NCBI RefSeq assembly: GCF_013186535.1
Contig: NZ_JABMCZ010000002.1
Span: 1,550,001-1,614,000 of the forward strand
Length of the DNA: 64,000 nt
Source of the DNA: Nocardia terpenica
Lineage (GTDB): Bacteria > Actinomycetota > Actinomycetes > Mycobacteriales > Mycobacteriaceae
Direction of reading: 5' to 3'
Positions 59,241 through 64,000 of this stretch are shown here, piece after piece (position 1 is the first letter of the stretch; the number at the start of each line of letters is the position of its first letter). The translations under genes were made by a program, and so were the position numbers. Under the pieces are notes generated by a model. The model was not told the DNA's origin. It was given only the letters and a program-made list of their open reading frames with translations, and did not search any database.

Positions 59241-60428
59241 CTACTGCGCTTCCCGGAGGACGGCGGCCCGGGCGTGCGCCGCGAGGCGGGCCAGGCGTCC
59301 GTCACCGAGCGGGGTGAGCGCATTGCCGAGCCGATTGGTGACGAACGCGACCGACATGCCCAGCTCCGGATCGGCGAAGGCGCCCGAGCCGCCGACCCCG
59401 TAGTGGCCGAACGCCTTTCGCGGTGGGCGCCGGGACGCCACCGGCGGCCGGTGATAGCCCAGGGTGAAGGCCACCGGCAGGCCGAGCACGTAGTCGCGAT
59501 GCCCGCTGCGCTGCACCCGGTTGGCGAAGGCGATGGTCTCCGGCCGCAGCACCCGCACCCCGTCCAGTTCGCCGCCGATCGCCAGCGCGCCGTACATCCG
59601 CGCCAGGGCGCGCGCGGTGAACACGCCGTTGAAGCCCGGCATGACCGCGTCGTGCACGCGCGGATCGCCGATCAGCCGGTCGAATCCGGCGGGCATCCCG
59701 GCCTCGGCGACGGCGGCGATCCGGCTGCGCGCGATCAGCTCCGAGGCGGTGTCCCAGCGCAGTCCGGGCACACTCAGCCGCGGGAAGCTGCGGGCGATCC
59801 GGTGCCGCTGCGCCGGCGGCACCCGGAACCAGAGTTCGGGCGCGCCCAGCGGTTCGGCGATCTCGCGGCGCAGCACCTCGACGAAGTCGATACCCGTGGC
59901 CCGGTGCACGATCTCGGCGACCAGCCAGCCGAAGGTGACCGCGTGATACCCGGAGGTCTGTAGTCGGCGCGGATCGGGTTCGGCGTCGGTCAGCGCGGCG
60001 ACCATGACGTCGTAGTCGAGGAGGTCGTCGGCGGTGGGGGCCAGCCCGCGCACCCGGTGCAGCCCGGCGCGATGTGCCAGCACCTCCCGCACGGTGATGG
60101 ATTGCTTTCCGCGCGCGGCGAATTCGGGCCAGTACTCGGCCACCGGGGCGTCGTAGTCGACCAGCCCACGCTCGGCGACGCGGTGCAGCACCGTGGAGGC
60201 GACGCCCTTGCCGGTGGAGAAGCTCAGCGCCACGGTGTCGGCCCCCCAGCGCACCCCGGGCGCCGACCAGCCCGCCCACACGTCCACCACCGGCCGCCCG
60301 TGCAGGTAGACCGCGAACGCGCCGCCGCCGCGGATGGGCCGGGAGAACATCCGGAAGAAGCGGTGCACGACCGGCACGAAGCGCGGATCGATGACCATCC
60401 GGCGCGTCTCGGTTTCCGGTGACGACAT
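59241..60428 (-). CDS. Beta-lactamase-fold serine hydrolase/esterase
   Basis: 395 residues. The SxxK motif is STGK (in ALSFSTGKGVAS, about residues 68-71), the Tyr motif is in SGYHAVTFG (about 155), and a late HYGVGGSGAF corresponds to the third motif. These are the class C/EstB-type beta-lactamase-like hydrolases, called LipD/LipL-like in mycobacteria, often acting on esters. I chose the ATG at 60428, since the open frame upstream overlaps the DUF6764 gene. It follows that gene by 5 bp, so the two are one operon. Confidence 0.88.
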   Translation of the reverse strand: MSSPETETRRMVIDPRFVPVVHRFFRMFSRPIRGGGAFAVYLHGRPVVDVWAGWSAPGVRWGADTVALSFSTGKGVASTVLHRVAERGLVDYDAPVAEYWPEFAARGKQSITVREVLAHRAGLHRVRGLAPTADDLLDYDVMVAALTDAEPDPRRLQTSGYHAVTFGWLVAEIVHRATGIDFVEVLRREIAEPLGAPELWFRVPPAQRHRIARSFPRLSVPGLRWDTASELIARSRIAAVAEAGMPAGFDRLIGDPRVHDAVMPGFNGVFTARALARMYGALAIGGELDGVRVLRPETIAFANRVQRSGHRDYVLGLPVAFTLGYHRPPVASRRPPRKAFGHYGVGGSGAFADPELGMSVAFVTNRLGNALTPLGDGRLARLAAHARAAVLREAQ

Positions 60429-60433
60429 GAGGG

Positions 60434-60967
60434 TCAGGGTAGCGCGGGCAGCAGTCCGCCCCAGCGGCCGAACGGGGTGGCCGCGCAGGTGGAGCCGCTG
60501 CGCGAATCCCACGCGAACGCCGATGTGCCCAGGCAGATCACCGACGCCTCGGTCGAAACCAGCTGTGCCCGTGAGCCGTTCATCGCCACCGCGAGGCCGA
60601 TCCGGGCGGGGGCGCCGGTCGTCGGGTCGGGTTCCAGCGAGGTGTAGGCGTACGCGTCCGGCCCGAGCCCGACCGCCACCGGCAGCCCGGTGGTCCCCTC
60701 GCTGGTCGCGATGCCGCCGAATGCGCCCAGCCCCAACGCGATTGCGCCCCGGGCGGCCCGCGCGACGGCGACCCCGTCCACCCCGGCGGCGCGGGCGTGG
60801 CCCGCCTGTTCGGCGACCGCGCGGCAGGCGGTGGGCCCGGCGACGACGGTGACGTCCTGTCCGGGCTCGGAATCGCAGTGCACGCCCGCCGCCGCGGCGC
60901 TGGCCGCGGTGCCGACCCAGGTACCGACCGCCGCGGCCGAACACATGATCGCGCTGATCAGCTTCAC
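60434..60967 (-). CDS. Secreted DUF6764 protein
   Basis: 177 residues. A signal peptide (VKLISAIMCSAAAVGTWVGTAASAAAA) is followed by a small domain with paired Cys (HCDSEPGQDVTVVAGPTACRAVAEQ) and later Cys residues (VICLGTSAF, STCAATPFG). It matches the DUF6764 pattern common in Nocardia. Function unknown. The GTG has GGGAGAAG upstream. It diverges from the MFS gene and precedes the hydrolase. Confidence 0.8.
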   Translation of the reverse strand: MKLISAIMCSAAAVGTWVGTAASAAAAGVHCDSEPGQDVTVVAGPTACRAVAEQAGHARAAGVDGVAVARAARGAIALGLGAFGGIATSEGTTGLPVAVGLGPDAYAYTSLEPDPTTGAPARIGLAVAMNGSRAQLVSTEASVICLGTSAFAWDSRSGSTCAATPFGRWGGLLPALP

Positions 60968-61020
60968 GGTCTTCTCCCTTCGAGCCGGTGTCACCACCCT
61001 AACCGCGTAGCGTGAGGCGG

Positions 61021-62499
61021 GTGAGTACCACGGAGCTGCCGCGGCTGCGGTCGGCGACGGGTCGGTGGATCGTTCTGGCCACGGTTCTCGGCTCGTCGGT
61101 GGCGATGTTGGACGCCACGGTCGTCAATATCGCGCTGCCGCGCATCGGGGAGTCGTTGCACACCGGCGTCTCCGGGTTGCAGTGGACGCTGAGCGGATAC
61201 ACCCTGACCCTGGCCTCGTTCATCCTGCTCGGCGGATCGCTCGGCGACCGGCTCGGTCGGCGACGGGTATTCGTCTGGGGCACAATCGGTTTCGCCACCG
61301 CCTCGGTGCTGTGCGGGGCCGCGGTGAATATCGAGATGCTGGTGCTCGCCCGGATCCTGCAGGGTGTGGCGGGCGCGCTGCTGACCCCGGGCAGCCTGGC
61401 GCTGATCTCCTCCTCCATCGACGAGCGCGACCAGGGCGCGGCTATCGGCCTGTGGTCCGGCTTCGGCGGCATCGCGGGTGCGCTGGGCCCGTTCCTCGGC
61501 GGCTGGCTGATCGAGCTGGCCGGGTGGCGGTCCATCTTCCTGATCAATGTGCCGCTGGCGGCCCTGGTGGTGGCGGTCTCGGTGCGGCACGTGCCGGAGA
61601 GCCGCGACCCGCAGGCATCCCAGCGCCTGGACGTGCCGGGCGCGGTGGTGGTGGCGCTGGCCCTGGGCGCGCTCACCTTCGGGCTCATCCAGGCGCTGCC
61701 GCTGCTGTCGGTGGCCGGGCTGGTCCTGCTCGCGGTCTTCGTCGTCATCGAGGTCCGCAGCGACCATCCGCTGGTGCCGCCGGTGCTGTTTCGATCCCGC
61801 GTGTTCACCGCGGCCAATCTGGTGACGCTGGCCGTCTACGCCGCGCTCGGCGGCGTGATGTTCCTGCTGGTGCTGCAGCTGCAGCAGGTCGCGGGCTACT
61901 CCCCGCTGTCGTCGGGGGTGGCGACGCTGCCGATCACCATCCTCATGCTGCTGCTGTCCGCCCCGGCCGGGCGCTGGGCCCAGCAGCACGGCCCGCGGCT
62001 GCCGATGACGGTCGGCCCGCTGCTGGCCGCCGCCGGAGTGCTACTGCTGCTGCGGATCGGGACGGGCTCGGCCACCGTCGCCGGTTACCTCGGCGATGTG
62101 CTGCCCGGCGTGCTGGTCTTCGGGCTGGGCCTGTCGGCGCTGGTGGCACCGCTGACCGGGGCCGTGCTGGGCGCGGTGCCGACCAGCGAATCCGGCATCG
62201 CCTCCGGGGTGAACAACGCGGTGGCCAGGACCGCGCAGCTGCTGGCGGTGGCGGCGCTGCCGGGGCTGGCCGGGATCTCCGGCTCCATCCGGGACGCGGC
62301 CGTCATCGACCGCGGCTTCACGGTGGCGATGGGGATCTGCGCGGGCCTGCTGGTCGTCGGCGCGGCGCTCGCGGGCGTGCTGCTCGGCTCGCCGCGCCGC
62401 CCCGCCGAACCGGAGCAGACCACCGTCGACTGCCTGCCGCAGTGCCCGATGACGGGCCCGGCGGTGCAACCCGAGCCACCACACAGCGCGGGGCGGTGA
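61021..62499 (+). CDS. EmrB/QacA-type drug:proton MFS antiporter
   Basis: 492 residues, about 14 hydrophobic segments. The motif LDATVVNIALPRIGESLHTGVSGLQWTLSGYTL is the DHA2 signature, and GGSLGDRLGRRRVFVWG is motif A. Such transporters export antibiotics or dyes. The GTG at 61021 follows GAGGCGG; a start at 61012 is also in frame. The C-terminal ~35 residues are Cys/Pro-rich. It is convergent with the trypsin-like protease. Confidence 0.9.
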   Translation: MSTTELPRLRSATGRWIVLATVLGSSVAMLDATVVNIALPRIGESLHTGVSGLQWTLSGYTLTLASFILLGGSLGDRLGRRRVFVWGTIGFATASVLCGAAVNIEMLVLARILQGVAGALLTPGSLALISSSIDERDQGAAIGLWSGFGGIAGALGPFLGGWLIELAGWRSIFLINVPLAALVVAVSVRHVPESRDPQASQRLDVPGAVVVALALGALTFGLIQALPLLSVAGLVLLAVFVVIEVRSDHPLVPPVLFRSRVFTAANLVTLAVYAALGGVMFLLVLQLQQVAGYSPLSSGVATLPITILMLLLSAPAGRWAQQHGPRLPMTVGPLLAAAGVLLLLRIGTGSATVAGYLGDVLPGVLVFGLGLSALVAPLTGAVLGAVPTSESGIASGVNNAVARTAQLLAVAALPGLAGISGSIRDAAVIDRGFTVAMGICAGLLVVGAALAGVLLGSPRRPAEPEQTTVDCLPQCPMTGPAVQPEPPHSAGR

Positions 62500-62529
62500 C
62501 CCGAGCTCGGACTCGAATCACCGCCCCGC
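62488..62529. terminator. Bidirectional terminator hairpin
   Basis: GCGGGGCGGTGA (62488-62499) pairs perfectly with TCACCGCCCCGC (62518-62529) around an 18-nt loop. It overlaps the MFS stop codon and lies 18 bp from the protease stop, so it serves both convergent genes. Confidence 0.8.
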
Positions 62530-62547
62530 ACCGGGACATTCGCGAAC

Positions 62548-63219
62548 TCAGATCGGGTAGAACCCCGCGCCGACGCCGTTGCGCACATTGATGTCGTTGA
62601 TGATCGCGTTCATGTTGGTGCCGACCTCGGGGCCGAAGCAGGCCACCGCCAGGTAGGCGTTCACCATGCCCACCAGCGTGCTGCCGACCACCACGGGGGC
62701 GCCGGAATCGCCCTCGACCACGCACATCTGGGTCCAGGTCTCATCGGTCTGGAAGATGTCGCCCCAGGTGATGCCGCAGGTGTTGCCGGTGGTCCGGCCC
62801 TCCTTGCAGACGATGTTGGGGAACTGCGCGGGTGCGCCGAGACCCGTGATGGTCACATTGCCGACATGGTTGACCGGGGTGACCCTGTCCTGATCGAACT
62901 CGATGACCGCGTAGTCCAGATCGTGGTTGGAGTACACGAAGTGACCGATCACACCGGCCGCACGGGCCTGCTCGGCCCACACCTGGGAACCGGCCTCGCC
63001 GCAGTGCCCGGCGGTCAGACCCACCAGCCGACCGCCGTTGTCGTGCCCGATCGTGGTGACGGTGCACTCGAACTGATTGTCGATGATGATCCCCGAGCCG
63101 CCTCCGATGATCGGCGGACCCGGATCGGCGTGCGCCACCCCCGCGCCCGTCCCGATCAACGCCGCGCCCAGGGCCACGGCGAGGGCGGTATGAGCCGCCC
63201 TGGCGAGTTTTTTGAACAT
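62548..63219 (-). CDS. Secreted trypsin-like (S1) serine protease
   Basis: 223 residues. Signal peptide (MFKKLARAAHTALAVALGAALIGTGAGVAHA). Catalytic triad: His in LTAGHCGE (about 71), Asp in DLDYAVIEF (about 101), Ser in VEGDSGAPVVV (about 170). Mature chymotrypsin-fold S1 proteases of this size are common secreted enzymes in Nocardia and Streptomyces. The ATG at 63219 is preceded by GGAGGG. No propeptide is obvious. Confidence 0.9.
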   Translation of the reverse strand: MFKKLARAAHTALAVALGAALIGTGAGVAHADPGPPIIGGGSGIIIDNQFECTVTTIGHDNGGRLVGLTAGHCGEAGSQVWAEQARAAGVIGHFVYSNHDLDYAVIEFDQDRVTPVNHVGNVTITGLGAPAQFPNIVCKEGRTTGNTCGITWGDIFQTDETWTQMCVVEGDSGAPVVVGSTLVGMVNAYLAVACFGPEVGTNMNAIINDINVRNGVGAGFYPI

Positions 63220-63743
63220 GTCCCTCCAGATGTCGGAAGCCCGCACGATATCAGCCATGTAGTACTACATCCTGTCAGTATTCGAGCGCGGGCGCGCCTC
63301 GTATCGCCCCGACGTTTGCTGGATCGATGCCCGGGAGCGAGCCGTTACGGCCGCGCGGGCGGATCTCAGGTTGACCGGCGGCAATCGGCGCGTCGCGACC
63401 GCGACACTCGGGCCCGGCGACGGCCGATCCCGACCCCCTCCGGATAGGCTCGGAACCTGATTCCGGAACCGGTCGTCAAATTTGGATAAATGCAATCCGA
63501 GAAATTCTCGGACGGCACCGCACTGCCGAACTCGAGTCGGCGAACTGGCACATGTTATAGACCAATGTCCGGTTCTTTGTGGCCTCTCCCAACTTCATGC
63601 CGTGCATCACAGCTGATCGCCGATGGTGATCTGGGTCTATGACTGCGACCACACATTGTGATGTGTTTTTTCTAACTCCGTAGTAAGGTGCGTCAAGCAA
63701 ACAGTCGTCGGAGCGGGCAACCGGCGTCGAGAGGGGTTAGCCA
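63220..63743. other. 524-bp gap upstream of the YrbE-like gene
   Basis: No convincing gene. The right part (about 63480-63720) is markedly AT-richer than its surroundings and probably holds the promoter and operators of the downstream mce-type operon, and on the left that of the protease gene. Confidence 0.5.
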
Positions 63744-64000
63744 GTGCAGGTCACCAACAGTCCGCCGACAGGGTCGCGAATGAGTGAGGCGGTCGACTGG
63801 ACGAGGGCGTACTGGCAGGATCACCCGAAGCGGTCACTGGAAACCTTCGGTCGCCAGATGACGATGGGTGTGCAGGCCGTCGCCGAGCTGTTCGTCAGCA
63901 TCGCTCGCGGGCGCTTCCCGTTCCAGGAGTTCGTCCGGCAGTGCGCCTTCATGGCCAGCGTCGCCGCCGCGCCCACCCTGCTGGTGGCCATCCCCATCGG
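63744..64000 (+). CDS. YrbE/MlaE-type ABC permease (mce operon), N-terminus only
   Basis: 85 codons are in the window from the GTG at 63744, with GAGAGGGG 7 nt upstream. SEAVDWTRAYWQDHPKRSLETFGRQMTMGVQAVAEL is followed by GRFPFQEFVRQCAFMASVAAAPTLLVAIPI, the conserved YrbE/MlaE permease N-terminus. YrbEA and YrbEB are the membrane subunits of Mce lipid importers, and they normally start the yrbEA-yrbEB-mceA-F operon, which would lie to the right. Confidence 0.85.
   Translation, partial: MQVTNSPPTGSRMSEAVDWTRAYWQDHPKRSLETFGRQMTMGVQAVAELFVSIARGRFPFQEFVRQCAFMASVAAAPTLLVAIPI

Overview
The window is high-GC actinobacterial DNA covering the chromosomal replication origin. Gene content and order match the origin regions of Nocardia and Mycobacterium: pcnA, mutT4, a DUF6049 protein, mviN, sigM, its anti-sigma factor, trxB, trxA, cwlM, a GNAT-like gene, parB, parA, rsmG, jag, yidC, yidD, rnpA, rpmH, dnaA, oriC, dnaN, recF, dciA, gyrB, gyrA, a DUF3566 gene and tRNA-Ile. 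Actinobacterial versions of YidC, MurJ (with pseudokinase) and CwlM, and a YrbE gene at the right edge, place it in the Mycobacteriales. A Nocardia-like genus is the best guess; no rRNA is present to settle it.

Layout. 1-2858 is one end of a foreign element resembling an actinomycete integrative and conjugative element: a zinc-ribbon gene cut by the window edge, a HutC-type GntR repressor gene and a divergent GntR-Nudix fusion gene, with TCTAGAC-type operators. It ends at 2859-2899 in an orphan 5' half of tRNA-Ile, so the element appears to be inserted in the tRNA-Ile gene that normally follows gyrA. 3058-12384 holds the DUF3566 gene, gyrA, gyrB, dciA, recF and dnaN, all on the minus strand. 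12600-13090 is oriC, followed by dnaA (minus). 15467-22491 (plus) is the rpmH-rnpA-yidD-yidC-jag-rsmG-parA-parB block. 22516-35770 (minus) is the envelope and redox block from cwlM to mutT4. pcnA is divergent from it.

From 38330 the content is more accessory: a molybdate-type operon (HTH-TOBE gene, modA, modB, modC), a secreted DUF4185 protein, an MFS/Nudix pair, a pirin, a DUF4190 protein, an XRE/DUF397 regulator pair with a divergent partner, a Zmp1-like M13 metalloprotease, a UgpABCE-like ABC importer, an L,D-transpeptidase, a cytochrome P450, a beta-lactamase-like hydrolase, a second MFS transporter, a secreted trypsin-like protease and the first 85 codons of a YrbE/MlaE permease gene that probably opens an mce operon.

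Shared themes. Replication and segregation signals are concentrated here: DnaA boxes, several fused to a TCCTCGAG octamer, and five parS-like sites, one inside parA and one at the rsmG start. Envelope assembly is the main job of the cwlM-mutT4 block. Several proteins carry expanded repeat or low-complexity segments; the most striking is a near-perfect 30-bp tandem repeat inside modC. A palindromic interspersed repeat built on CCCGGCAnGCTTTTGGCCGGG occurs at three gene ends.
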